Both the position numbers and the translations under genes were made by a program. Of a DNA stretch of 64,000 nt, positions 32,914-41,100 are shown piece after piece. The stretch comes from Bacteroides uniformis. Its GTDB lineage: Bacteria > Bacteroidota > Bacteroidia > Bacteroidales > Bacteroidaceae. Below the pieces are notes generated by a model. It was not told where the DNA came from. It ran no database searches and was given only the letters and a program-made list of their open reading frames with translations. The DNA lies in the NCBI RefSeq assembly GCF_025147485.1, contig NZ_CP102263.1:819501-883500 (forward strand), in the 5' to 3' direction. Position 1 is the first letter of the stretch, and every line of letters begins with the position of its first letter.

Positions 32914-33852
32914 ATGGGTAGTCTTATTTTCCCTCCGTATCTGCAGGAAGGTGACCGTGTCATTGTTCTCTCCCCTTCCAGCAAGATTGACAAATCTTTC
33001 CTGAAAGGCGCCTACAAACGTTTGAAGTCCTGGGGGCTGGAAGTCGTATTCGCAAAGCACGCGGGGAGTTCCAACGGAACGTATGCAGGAAATATCCGGC
33101 AACGCCTCGAGGACCTGCAGGAAGCCATGGACGATGAAGAAGCCAAAGTCATATTCTGTAGTCGGGGCGGTTACGGAGCCGTGCATCTGATAGGCAAACT
33201 GGATTTTACCAAGTTCAGGCAGCATCCCAAATGGCTCATCGGATTCAGTGACATCACCGCCCTCCATAATCTGTTCCAGCAGAATGGCTTCGCGTCGTTG
33301 CACGCCCCCATGGCGCGCCATCTCACAGTAGAACCGGAAGACGACTTCTGCACACAAGCACTGAAGGATATACTGTTCGGGCAGGCATTGGGAGGAACCG
33401 AAGCATTCAGTTATGTCTGCCCGGGGCACAAACTAAATCATAAGGGAGAGGGAAAAGGCGTGTTGCGCGGCGGCAATTTGTCTGTGTTCTACGGGCTGCG
33501 TGGTACTCCTTACGATATTCCCGCCGAAGGCACCATCCTCTTCATCGAAGATGTGGGAGAACGCCCGCATGCGGTGGAACGCATGATGTACAATCTCAAA
33601 CTGGGAGGTGTCCTCGACAAGCTTTCCGGCCTCATCATCGGACAATTCACCGAATACGAGGAGAACAAGTCCCTGGGAAAAGACCTATATGGCGCATTGG
33701 CCGATTTGGTGAAGGAATACGATTACCCGATATGTTTCGATTTTCCCGTCGGACATGTCAGCATGAATGTACCGCTGATAAACGGCGCTGCGGTAACACT
33801 GAAAGTTGGAAAGAAAGAAGTGAAACTAAGTTTTAATACAGAAAGAGAATGA
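32914..33852 (+). CDS. LD-carboxypeptidase (S66 family, LdcA/MccF-like)
   Basis: 312 residues from ATG 32914, a start supported by the promoter box just upstream. S66 serine peptidases trim the terminal D-alanine from muropeptide tetrapeptides during peptidoglycan recycling or cleave microcin C-like conjugates. The nucleophile elbow is GFSDITAL (Ser near residue 112); the Glu-His partners lie in IEDVGERPHAVERM and FPVGHVSMNVPL. CSRGGYGAV near 78 is the family glycine motif. There is no signal peptide, so the protein acts in the cytoplasm. It overlaps the next gene by four bases (ATGA). Confidence 0.92.
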   Translation: MGSLIFPPYLQEGDRVIVLSPSSKIDKSFLKGAYKRLKSWGLEVVFAKHAGSSNGTYAGNIRQRLEDLQEAMDDEEAKVIFCSRGGYGAVHLIGKLDFTKFRQHPKWLIGFSDITALHNLFQQNGFASLHAPMARHLTVEPEDDFCTQALKDILFGQALGGTEAFSYVCPGHKLNHKGEGKGVLRGGNLSVFYGLRGTPYDIPAEGTILFIEDVGERPHAVERMMYNLKLGGVLDKLSGLIIGQFTEYEENKSLGKDLYGALADLVKEYDYPICFDFPVGHVSMNVPLINGAAVTLKVGKKEVKLSFNTERE

Positions 33853-34862
33853 AACGGAATTATACATTCATCCCGTTGCTGCTGTTGCTGATTGTAGCGA
33901 TAGTGGCATGCAGCAACAACAGCAGCAAGTCTGCAGCCGATAATGACAGTGAGGGCGATGCGACCAAAGCGACTGTCCAAGTGCCCCAGTTCAGTGCAGA
34001 CAGTGCATACCAATACATACAGACCCAAGCGGATTTTGGTCCGCGCGTGCCCAACACCGCCGCCCACAAAGCCTGCGGAGAATTCCTTGCCAAGAAGCTG
34101 GAAGAATTCGGCGCCAAAGTATACAACCAGCATGCCGACCTGGTGGCTTACGACAACACCATCCTGAAAGCGCGCAATGTTATCGGCGCCTATAATCCGG
34201 AAAGCAAAAGGCGTGTACTGCTCTGTGCCCATTGGGACAGCCGTCCTTATGCCGACCAGGATGCCGACAAGACGAAGCATCACAGCCCCATCCTGGGTGT
34301 GAACGATGGAGCCAGCGGTGTGGGCGTATTGCTCGAAGTGGCCCGCCAACTACAGCAGCAGGCTCCAGCCATAGGCATCGACATCATCTTCTTTGACGCC
34401 GAAGACTATGGCATCCCCTACTTCTATCAAGGTGCATACAAGAACGACACTTGGTGCCTGGGCTCGCAATATTGGGGACGAGTACCTCATGTAGACGGCT
34501 ATAATGCCCGCTACGGCATCCTGCTCGACATGGTGGGTGGAAAGAACGCCACCTTCTACAAGGAACAGTTCTCTCAAAGAACCGCCGGTAAGTACGTGAA
34601 CAAGATATGGAACACAGCCCACCGCCTGGGCTTCGGCAACTTCTTCCCCAAAGAAAAAGGCACCGAAGTGACAGACGACCATATGTATGTATACAACCTG
34701 CGGCAGATTCCCTGCGTAGACATCATCAACTATGACCCGAACTGCGACACCGGCTTCGGTGACTTCTGGCACACGATAGACGACACCATGGACATCATCG
34801 ACAAGGGCACTCTCAACGCAGTGGGACAGACCTTGCTCGAAGTCATCTACAATGAGAAATAG
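33849..34862 (+). CDS. M28-family glutaminyl-peptide cyclotransferase-like lipoprotein
   Basis: 337 residues. Lipobox AIVAC (Cys21), then a Ser/Asp-rich linker and a zinc aminopeptidase-like domain. The metal-site motifs ILGVNDGASGVGVLLE near 143 (Asp), DIIFFDAEDYG near 180 (Glu) and FWHTIDDTMD near 305 (His) fit the bacterial type-II glutaminyl cyclases of Bacteroidetes such as the Porphyromonas enzyme. Such enzymes form pyroglutamate at exported protein N-termini exposed by signal peptidase, which suits a periplasmic lipoprotein. It is translationally coupled to the LD-carboxypeptidase. Peptidase activity is an alternative. Confidence 0.85.
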   Translation: MKRNYTFIPLLLLLIVAIVACSNNSSKSAADNDSEGDATKATVQVPQFSADSAYQYIQTQADFGPRVPNTAAHKACGEFLAKKLEEFGAKVYNQHADLVAYDNTILKARNVIGAYNPESKRRVLLCAHWDSRPYADQDADKTKHHSPILGVNDGASGVGVLLEVARQLQQQAPAIGIDIIFFDAEDYGIPYFYQGAYKNDTWCLGSQYWGRVPHVDGYNARYGILLDMVGGKNATFYKEQFSQRTAGKYVNKIWNTAHRLGFGNFFPKEKGTEVTDDHMYVYNLRQIPCVDIINYDPNCDTGFGDFWHTIDDTMDIIDKGTLNAVGQTLLEVIYNEK

Positions 34863-34896
34863 ACAATCAAATAGTAAATCGTAAATAGTAAATTCC

Positions 34897-35322
34897 ATGA
34901 TAAGTATCAACGAAGTACAAGATGAAGTAATTGCCGAATTCAATGATTTCGACGATTGGATGGACCGGTACCAACTTCTTATTGATTTAGGAAACGAGCA
35001 GGAACCGCTCGACGAAAAATACAAGACGGAACAAAACCTGATTGAAGGTTGCCAGAGCCGCGTATGGCTGCAGGCAGACGAAGTGGACGGAAAAATTATT
35101 TTCCAGGCCGAAAGCGACGCACTGATTGTGAAAGGAATCATTTCACTGCTTATCAAAGTACTCTCCGGGCACACACCGGATGAGATACTGAACGCCGACC
35201 TCTATTTCATTGATAAAATAGGACTGAAGGAACACTTGTCGCCCACCCGTAGCAACGGACTGCTGTCTATGGTAAAGCAGATGCGAATGTATGCGCTGGC
35301 CTTCAAAGCGAAAGACATCTAA
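34897..35322 (+). CDS. sufE: SufE-family sulfur-acceptor protein
   Basis: 141 residues, normal length. SufE takes persulfide sulfur from the cysteine desulfurase SufS and delivers it to the SufBCD scaffold for Fe-S cluster assembly. The active cysteine is Cys52 in LIEGCQSRVWLQ; the C-terminal SPTRSNGLLSMVKQM is the family signature. It follows the glutaminyl cyclase gene by 34 bases, a spacer with AATAGTAAAT-type repeats. No other suf genes are in the window. Confidence 0.95.
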   Translation: MISINEVQDEVIAEFNDFDDWMDRYQLLIDLGNEQEPLDEKYKTEQNLIEGCQSRVWLQADEVDGKIIFQAESDALIVKGIISLLIKVLSGHTPDEILNADLYFIDKIGLKEHLSPTRSNGLLSMVKQMRMYALAFKAKDI

Positions 35323-35376
35323 AGGTTACGACCGACAATATATAAGCTAATAATCAGCAGATTATATTTACCGGAT

Positions 35377-35412
35377 GTTTACCCTATAATGTAAAAGCCG
35401 TTTGTCTTATCC
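35377..35412 (+). repeat. Fragment of a 22-bp-period array at the IS3 left end
   Basis: One and a half units, the first GTTTACCCTATAATGTAAAA (35377-) and the next starting at 35400, with the same GTTTAC...GTAAA arms as array B at 37097-37170. It abuts the left terminus of the IS, so the IS probably inserted within or beside an element of this family. Confidence 0.55.
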
Positions 35413-35457
35413 TGATATAGGTAGACACATTTACAAACTAATAAATGTGTTACTATT

Positions 35458-35838
35458 ATGACTTCAAAACGAAAGCTTTATCGTGAAGATGAAAAACTGT
35501 TTTTTCTTCACTCTTACTACCAATCAGGTATGAGTAAGCATGCCTTTTGCCGGGCACATGGCATTTGTTGCCCTGCCTTGCTAAATAGTTGGATTAAAAA
35601 GTATTCAAATTTAGCAGAAGAGCTATCTTTGCCTTCTGAACAAGAATCACCAGATATGTCCAATCGCAGCAAGGAAGCCTACAAAGATGAAAATACCCAA
35701 TTAAAAAAGCGCATTAAAGAGCTGGAGAAAGCTCTGTCTTTCTCCAAGCTGGAAACAGAAGCCCGTGAGTTGATGATTACGCGTGCTGAAGAACTCTTCA
35801 ACATCCCTATCAGAAAAAAATCTGGGGCCAAATCGTAA
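35458..35838 (+). CDS. IS3-family transposase OrfA
   Basis: 126 residues. N-terminal helix-turn-helix region (LHSYYQSGMSKHAFCRAHGI, motif near residues 18-37) that binds the IS ends, followed by a leucine-zipper-like coiled coil (ENTQLKKRIKELEKALSFSKLETEARE near 80-106) for dimerisation. The frame ends shortly after an A7 tract (35814-35820), where ribosomes can slip back one base into orfB. Confidence 0.9.
   Translation: MTSKRKLYREDEKLFFLHSYYQSGMSKHAFCRAHGICCPALLNSWIKKYSNLAEELSLPSEQESPDMSNRSKEAYKDENTQLKKRIKELEKALSFSKLETEARELMITRAEELFNIPIRKKSGAKS
35814..35820 (+). promoter_or_regulatory. A7 slippery site for -1 frameshift from orfA to orfB
   Basis: In the orfA frame the run reads AGA AAA AAA TCT; after a -1 slip it continues AAA ATC TGG GGC CAA, open into orfB. 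This is the A_AAA_AAA type used by IS3 elements to make the OrfAB fusion transposase. Confidence 0.75.
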
Positions 35839-36821
35839 CGGAACTGGTCAGTCAGCGCAACCTGAAAGTTGCGTTGGCCTGCCGTCTGTTTGGCCATTGT
35901 CGTCAAGCCTACTACCAGTCAAAGGCTGACATTGAGAGTCAGATACATAGGGAACGTCTCATGCTGGATGCTGTCCGTGATATCCGTATCGAAGATCCGG
36001 GTATAGGCTGTTACAAACTGTGGATTATGCTCACCGTGCTTTTTGGAGCCGGGTTCATGCCTGGGCGGGACAGCTTTTATGCATTGCTCCGGCAACACCG
36101 CTTGATGCTTCCTGCCCGCAAGACCCGGCATACGACGAACTCCAACCATCGCTACCACAAGTGGAAGAACCTAATCAAAGGACTGACCTTGACTTCAGCC
36201 AACCAGTTGTGGGTCAGCGACATTACTTATATACCACTTGCCAATGGTGAAGTCTGTTATCTGCATCTGATTACGGATGCCTACTCCCATAAGATAGTGG
36301 GATGGGTGCTTGCCGACACCTTACGGGTATCGGCAACCATCAATGCATTGCAACAGGCTATAGAGCAGGCTGTTGAAATGACAGGAGATGAAAATCTTAC
36401 GGGCCTGATACATCACTCGGACCGTGGCGTACAATACTGTTGCGACCCATACGTGGCACTTCTTCAGAAACATGGCATTGCCATCAGTATGACGGAAGAC
36501 TACAAACCCACCGACAATGCCGTTGCGGAACGTATCAACGGGATTATTAAGGCGGAAAGCAGCCATCCTCGAGGCCGGTTCAACGAAATCGGGCATGCAA
36601 GAAATGTCATAGCTCGCTACATACATTTCTATAACCATCGCAGACCGCATATGAGTATCGGGTATAAAATACCTGCTGTGGCGCATCTGGAGAAGGGAAT
36701 ACAGAAGAAAATGTGGAAGAAGAAAAAATATCCTTCCACAAGTAGCAATAAAAAGAAGGATGCAATATCTTTGCAAAGCCGGACAGCAAGTCCGGGCGAA
36801 GGCGCAGGACAGCGCACCTGA
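35821..36821 (+). CDS. IS3-family transposase OrfB (integrase core), made by -1 frameshift
   Basis: The orfB frame is open from the A7 run; as a free ORF the first possible start is TTG 35874, which gives 315 residues. rve integrase core with DDE residues in WVSDITYIP, HHSDRGVQY and DNAVAERINGIIK; HTH_21-like segment near the start (DPGIGCYKLWIMLTVLFG). Lacking a good start of its own, it is best read as the C-terminal part of an OrfAB fusion. The C-terminal tail after HMSIGYKIPAVAH is Lys/Ser-rich and longer than usual. Confidence 0.88.
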
Positions 36822-36958
36822 CAAAGACAGAATGCCTCTTTTAGGGGCACCCAGTCTTGCCGGACAAGCAAGCACGGGCTCTGCAAATGCAGCAGGATGA
36901 CTGTCAACAGAATCAGGACAACTCACTTTGCTGTGTCTACTATATCAGCAGGGCTTGG

Positions 36959-37054
36959 GAAGAAGTGACTACTGAACCAGTACAACATTCCAAGAACCGT
37001 CTACTGATATCGGTTATAAAAAGAAAAAGCGTCTAGCTAAATCAGGAAAAGACA
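36959..37054 (+). repeat. 96-bp leader element, copy B
   Basis: Ungapped partner of 13383-13478 (about 80% identity). It begins 12 bases after the IS3 right end and is followed by array B. In the frame open in copy A it has no start codon and soon stops, so conservation is at nucleic-acid level. Confidence 0.8.
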
Positions 37055-37072
37055 TTACTCCAGAATGTAACG

Positions 37073-37170
37073 GTTTTTACATTATGAAGTAACGACGTTT
37101 ACCATAGTATGTAAAGGCGTTTACCGTAGTATGTAAAGGTGTTTACTGTAGTACGTAAACGGAGTTTCTT
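37073..37170 (+). repeat. Array B: four to five palindromic units with 22-bp period
   Basis: Units start at 37097, 37119 and 37141, exactly 22 bases apart; a further one starts at 37164 and a diverged one at 37073. A typical unit is GTTTACCGTAGTATGTAAAG with GTTTAC/GTAAAC arms. The arms differ from array A but period, palindromic plan and leader are shared. It ends near the Xre gene, which reads toward it. Confidence 0.8.
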
Positions 37171-37216
37171 AAGGCGGTAAGCATTTCAACCTCTACTTGC
37201 GCCTTCTTCTCCCTAT

Positions 37217-37420
37217 TTATCCCTCCTTAAACTCCAGTATATCCCCCGGCTGGCAATCAAGTTCCTTACAGATTGCTTCCAGTGTAGAGAAACGGATGGC
37301 CTTAGCCTTTCCGGTTTTGAGAATAGAGAGATTGGCAGGCGTAATATCAATCTTCTCCGCCAGTTCGCCCAAAGATATCTTTCTTCGGGCCATCATTATG
37401 TCAAGGTTTACTATAATCAT
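37217..37420 (-). CDS. Small Xre/Cro-CI-type transcriptional regulator
   Basis: 67 residues, a single helix-turn-helix: RRKISLGELAEKIDITPANLSILKTGKAKAIRFSTLEAICKELDC (residues about 12-56, motif). Short one-domain Xre proteins of this kind are typically paired with DUF2975 membrane proteins, as here. It is the last gene of a minus-strand operon (41586 to 37217) and lies 18 bp after a small membrane-protein gene. It probably autoregulates the operon; candidate sites are the paired 17-bp repeats upstream of the first gene. Confidence 0.88.
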   Translation of the reverse strand: MIIVNLDIMMARRKISLGELAEKIDITPANLSILKTGKAKAIRFSTLEAICKELDCQPGDILEFKEG

Positions 37421-37438
37421 ATAATTGTGTTCTATTTA

Positions 37439-37657
37439 TCAATTATTCTTTTCCCACTCACACCACCAGTCAGTGTACCGTTTCGTCAACCGGTAATAAC
37501 CATATATGCACAGATACATCCACGGCATTACAATATAGACTTTCCACTTCCCGTCAAAGGCCGGAAACAAGAGGAGAAAATAGACAATACTTGCCAACAA
37601 TAAAACCGCCACAAGTCCGACAACGAAATACAGACCATATTTCACACTTTTCTTCAT
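37439..37657 (-). CDS. Small two-helix membrane protein, unknown function
   Basis: 72 residues with two predicted membrane helices (about 8-31 and 40-56) and a charged, Trp-rich tail (RYTDWWCEWEKNN). No family is recognised. Located between a DUF2975-like gene (20 bp upstream) and the Xre gene (18 bp downstream), it belongs to the same operon. Its hydrophobic start LYFVVGLVAVLLLASIVYFLL resembles the first helix of the neighbouring DUF2975 proteins, so it could be a truncated relative. Confidence 0.65.
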   Translation of the reverse strand: MKKSVKYGLYFVVGLVAVLLLASIVYFLLLFPAFDGKWKVYIVMPWMYLCIYGYYRLTKRYTDWWCEWEKNN

Positions 37658-37677
37658 ATCGCGCTCTTCACTTTTAT

Positions 37678-38160
37678 TTAAATCGTCAACTCTTGTTCCT
37701 CACGCATACGAACTCCCATCTTAAAAAGATAGCCCATAAAGATGATGAAAACTCCCAATAACACGAATATCCGATAAGAAGTATCAGTCGGTACTCCTTC
37801 GGGAGTAACCCAGGAGAGAGTTACCTGAAAAAGCCCATTCAATGCTATCAGCACCCCAATGGTTTGTATCAAAGATGAATTCTGATAAACAAACACTTCC
37901 TCTTTCTTCACATTGCGGAGAATGAGAAAAATACACAAGCCACATATTGTCATCACCAGCATTGTTACTGATTCGGGTAATATGTGCCAGATAAAATTAG
38001 CAGTATCATCCTTTCCCAACTCATAGCACAATGTCAGATTACGAACAATGCCGCCACCAATACATAGTCCACAGAAATAAAACAGCACATTCATAATAAG
38101 CGCTATCCGTCTCTTTGGTTCCTTTGGTTCCTTTTGTTTCATAAGTGTCATAAGTGTCAT
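37678..38160 (-). CDS. DUF2975-like membrane protein 4
   Basis: 160 residues from ATG 38160, which is preceded by AGGAGGG; the frame is open to 38175. Four membrane helices. Ends MGVRMREEQELTI, matching the C-terminal tail EEQDL-T-I/V of the three paralogues upstream. Function unknown; DUF2975 proteins commonly accompany small Xre regulators and are thought of as membrane partners of those regulators, but the role is not established. Gap to the preceding gene is about 17 bases. Confidence 0.75.
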   Translation of the reverse strand: MTLMTLMKQKEPKEPKRRIALIMNVLFYFCGLCIGGGIVRNLTLCYELGKDDTANFIWHILPESVTMLVMTICGLCIFLILRNVKKEEVFVYQNSSLIQTIGVLIALNGLFQVTLSWVTPEGVPTDTSYRIFVLLGVFIIFMGYLFKMGVRMREEQELTI

Positions 38161-38177
38161 AATCCCTCCTCTCACTT

Positions 38178-38819
38178 TTAAATAGTCAAGTCCTGTTCTT
38201 CCTTTATCTTCACCCCGGCGGCAAATATCTCGGTGAAAAGAATTATAATAACCAGGGATGTGAAATCCGTATCATGCGATGCAACCACTTCATAGCCCAG
38301 CAGAGCCACTTGCTTCACTGCTTCAAGATGATTCAGCCAATCGTGCAAAGTCATCAAGCCGTACAATGCAGCAAACGAATAAGTAAAGAAACGCAACCGG
38401 GCTACATTATCCGAAGTAAACACTTCCCGCTTTGAGATGGATACCAGCAAACGTATCAGACAATAGATTCCTACAAAGAAAGGAATGATGGCAAACATGG
38501 CAAAGAAGTTCACTATGGAACTCCAGACAGTGGGGACAATCACAGTGCCTATTCTCTTTACCTGATAAGGTACTGACTTATCGGCAAAACGATTCGTCAA
38601 GGAATCGACTGCTGTCGTTTCCAAAGGTCTAACATCCACATATACCTTATCAAATAAACCGGAATACTCCGGCTGTGGAGTTCCCGAATGCACATTTACA
38701 CTATTGTAACCCTCAAGAAAACTATTCTTCATATCCACCCAGCCTGCTATCATCGCATAGGTAAACTCTGCAACAATGACCAATATAGCCAGGATACCCA
38801 ATATACTTATCTTTTTCAT
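38178..38819 (-). CDS. DUF2975-like membrane protein 3
   Basis: 213 residues. Helix 1 at about 5-25 (ILGILAILVIVAEFTYAMIAG), an extracytoplasmic segment of about 70 residues with DVRPLETTAVDSL, then three helices (about 98-122, 140-158, 185-203) and the tail FAAGVKIKEEQDLTI. The start is preceded by a purine-rich GGGGGGAGG, an unusually strong Shine-Dalgarno-like sequence for Bacteroides. Same operon as its three paralogues. Confidence 0.78.
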   Translation of the reverse strand: MKKISILGILAILVIVAEFTYAMIAGWVDMKNSFLEGYNSVNVHSGTPQPEYSGLFDKVYVDVRPLETTAVDSLTNRFADKSVPYQVKRIGTVIVPTVWSSIVNFFAMFAIIPFFVGIYCLIRLLVSISKREVFTSDNVARLRFFTYSFAALYGLMTLHDWLNHLEAVKQVALLGYEVVASHDTDFTSLVIIILFTEIFAAGVKIKEEQDLTI

Positions 38820-38834
38820 AATCCTCCCCCCACA

Positions 38835-39440
38835 TTAAACCGTTAAATCCTGCTCTTCCTTTATCTTCACGCCGATGGCGAATATCTCGGTGAACAATGC
38901 CAACAGCATATAATTGAACCAAGCATACTTGAAAGAATAAGGCAACACCTCGTATCCCTCCAGCCGCACTTGAGAAGCCAAGTCATGATAGATGCCCCAT
39001 TGCTGCAACTCGAATAAAAGACTCACCGAAATCAGCGCATAGACAAAGATGCGCATCCGACGCACATTCTTGTGCACAAACACCTCGCCTTTCGTGGCAG
39101 TAAGCACCAGCCGCGCCACACTATAGAACCCGTAAAGCGCAAACAGTCCCGCAGGAAACAGCAAGAACGATACCCACCGCCACTTCGTACTACGGAAACC
39201 TTGCACCGATACCTCACTTGTATTGCAATACATGGGCGTATCCTGTGCCGCACTAATCAAAGTATCAGCAGGCAGCGTATCATCTGCCCGCACCAAAAGT
39301 GACACAGAGGGTAAGGCATGAAAATCCTTCTGGTCGCCCGCCTCATTCCAGCCGTCCATAAATCCACTAAACATATCCGTTACAACACTACCAATAAACA
39401 CTACCAAAGCCAGGAAGGCACATACTCTGATTTTATTCAT
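38835..39440 (-). CDS. DUF2975-like membrane protein 2
   Basis: 201 residues. Helix 1 (CAFLALVVFIGSVVTDMFSGF, about 7-27), an outer loop with ADDTLPADTLISAAQDTPMYC, helices at about 88-110, 125-143 and 172-190, and the tail FAIGVKIKEEQDLTV. Outer loops differ strongly among the paralogues while the last two helices and tail are conserved, suggesting different extracellular inputs feeding one intracellular interaction. Function unknown. Confidence 0.78.
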   Translation of the reverse strand: MNKIRVCAFLALVVFIGSVVTDMFSGFMDGWNEAGDQKDFHALPSVSLLVRADDTLPADTLISAAQDTPMYCNTSEVSVQGFRSTKWRWVSFLLFPAGLFALYGFYSVARLVLTATKGEVFVHKNVRRMRIFVYALISVSLLFELQQWGIYHDLASQVRLEGYEVLPYSFKYAWFNYMLLALFTEIFAIGVKIKEEQDLTV

Positions 39441-39463
39441 ATCTCTGTCCGTTCTTCTTATTA

Positions 39464-40132
39464 TTAAATCGTCAAATCCTGCTCTTCCTTCATTTTCAAT
39501 CCAATGGCAAACACTTCACCTACAATCAGCGAACAAAGCCCAAGTACCAGCGTGGTAGTGCTCACCAATTCTGAGAGGCTCAGCTCGTAACCATGCAGCG
39601 AGAATACGGTATCGATACCTATAAAATCAAGATATGATGACGCAAAGGTACAGCAGAAGCTGACAACCAGTGCCATTCCCAATCGACGCAGCCGACGTAC
39701 ATTCCGCCAGTTGAAGATGTCGGACTTGTTGATAGAGATTATCAAGCGGATAAACAATACTACCGCCCAAAGGGAAAAGCCCAAATGCAGATATATCAGC
39801 AAATACTTTGCCACCACTTTCCCGACAGAATCATGAGAATCTACGCTGACCATCAACGAAGAGTAGGCTGCAGGCACATAACTCCTGCTTTTCTCATTGT
39901 AGACGGAATCCCTGAAGAAATCAAACGACTCCATGGAAGAAGGTATCAGGTTGACAACCTTTAGGTTCATCAGTTCCTTGTAGGCAGCAATGTCACTCCC
40001 TTTCTTTCCCAGCTCCAGTCCGGTCTGCGCCCCCATCTTGGCTCCCAGAAAGATATAGTACCCCTGCTCCAATACCGAGTAACTCAGTACAAGCATTACC
40101 ACCAGGCAGAGAATGTTCAATCTTCTTTTCAT
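39464..40132 (-). CDS. DUF2975-like membrane protein 1
   Basis: 222 residues. Helix 1 at 7-27, an outer loop of about 80 residues (ESFDFFRDSVYNEKSRSYV), helices at about 108-132, 145-165 and 190-212, then FAIGLKMKEEQDLTI. Its start overlaps the stop of the CPBP protease gene by four bases, so translation of the protease and this protein is coupled. That coupling argues that protease and DUF2975 proteins work together. Confidence 0.78.
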   Translation of the reverse strand: MKRRLNILCLVVMLVLSYSVLEQGYYIFLGAKMGAQTGLELGKKGSDIAAYKELMNLKVVNLIPSSMESFDFFRDSVYNEKSRSYVPAAYSSLMVSVDSHDSVGKVVAKYLLIYLHLGFSLWAVVLFIRLIISINKSDIFNWRNVRRLRRLGMALVVSFCCTFASSYLDFIGIDTVFSLHGYELSLSELVSTTTLVLGLCSLIVGEVFAIGLKMKEEQDLTI

Positions 40133-40920
40133 AATTCAGTTGTTGTATTAGTATCAGATATATTATATTTATTCAGTTGTTTCAAGGAGAGTAGAAGCAA
40201 CAATATGAAAACCACTGCCCAAACCAGTACATACGGGTTACTCAGCAGATGTGTCACATCCTCCATTTCAGGATGTTTCAGGCTCAGATAGACAGACAAG
40301 CCGTTATTCATGATATGTATCAGAATACATGCCATAAGACTCCGTGTCTTATAATAAAGCCAGGCAAGCAAGAAACCGATGAGGCAAGCACCTATTATCT
40401 GAACCGGATTCAGATGAAAGATACCAAATATCAACCCGGAAAACAAGATAGCCTTTGCCGGGCTATATCTGCGAAGCAGCTCCTTGGTAATGGCACCACG
40501 GAAAAGCAGTTCTTCCAGTACGGGTCCCAAAACAGAAATACAGAGAATACCCAGCCAACCGGATTGCAGTATATCAAATGTCTGGTCCAACAAATTGGGC
40601 AAAAAAGTAAGTTCGGACATCAGAAGACCTATTATACATATGGAAGTCATTCCGGCAAGCAGGCTCCATGCCAGATAAGGGACTGACACCGGAGAATACA
40701 GATGCTTGTCTCCCGTCAGGTAGTTCTTGCGCCACAAGTACAGTCCCATGAAAACAAAGCCCAGCAGCATGGTAGGCGCCACAGCAATCTGACCAGCCTT
40801 GTCCATGTCGAAAGTTCCATAAGCGAAATACGTATACAGCAGACAGAAAGGTCCTGCAAACAGTGCTCCTACAATCTGCATCAAAAAGTAAATCAATACT
40901 AGTTTTATTGCCGTTTTCAT
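40129..40920 (-). CDS. CPBP-family intramembrane glutamic-type protease
   Basis: 263 residues, about eight membrane helices. The three CPBP (Abi/CAAX-like) motifs are intact: EELLFRG near residue 140 (catalytic Glu-Glu and Arg), FSGLIFGIFHLNP near 160 (His) and ILIHIMNNGLSV near 197 (His, Asn). These proteases cleave within or near membrane segments; some mature prenylated proteins, others process or give immunity to bacteriocin-like peptides. Immediately upstream is a 29-residue hydrophobic peptide gene, a plausible substrate; downstream and coupled are the DUF2975-like genes. Confidence 0.9.
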   Translation of the reverse strand: MKTAIKLVLIYFLMQIVGALFAGPFCLLYTYFAYGTFDMDKAGQIAVAPTMLLGFVFMGLYLWRKNYLTGDKHLYSPVSVPYLAWSLLAGMTSICIIGLLMSELTFLPNLLDQTFDILQSGWLGILCISVLGPVLEELLFRGAITKELLRRYSPAKAILFSGLIFGIFHLNPVQIIGACLIGFLLAWLYYKTRSLMACILIHIMNNGLSVYLSLKHPEMEDVTHLLSNPYVLVWAVVFILLLLLSLKQLNKYNISDTNTTTEL

Positions 40921-40972
40921 TGTTCTATTCGTCTAAAAGTTCGCAAAGATACACATTTTCTCTGTCAATCTG

Positions 40973-41062
40973 TCAAGCTGTGGCAACAAGTCCCATCAGC
41001 AGCACCATCACTGTAGAAAGTGACAATACCAATAGTGTAATACTCATGAATGCTCTTCTCAT
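40973..41062 (-). CDS. 29-residue hydrophobic peptide
   Basis: Small ORF on the operon strand: begins MRRAFMSITLL, continues as one membrane helix and ends LLMGLVATA then TGA. The start is preceded at close spacing by the purine run GAGGGAGGGG. It lies 38 bases after the DUF3836-like gene and 52 before the CPBP gene, a slot too regular to be empty spacer. The pattern, basic N-terminus, single hydrophobic stretch and small residues at the end, resembles a signal-like or processed membrane peptide. It is too short to confirm by homology; it could be a spurious frame. Confidence 0.5.
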   Translation of the reverse strand: MRRAFMSITLLVLSLSTVMVLLMGLVATA

Positions 41063-41100
41063 AACCTAAACCCCTCCCTCATTTCTATATTGTTCTTCAT

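Larger units (their letters stand above)
35413..36947 (+). mobile_element. IS3-family insertion sequence
   Basis: 1535 bp. Terminal inverted repeats: TGATATAGGTAGACACA at 35413-35429 and, on the other strand, TGATATAGTAGACACA at 36932-36947, differing by one base gap. Carries overlapping orfA and orfB with an A7 slippery run. No direct target duplication is evident (TCC versus GCA), suggesting an old insertion or later rearrangement. The reading frames look intact, so it may be active. Confidence 0.85.
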
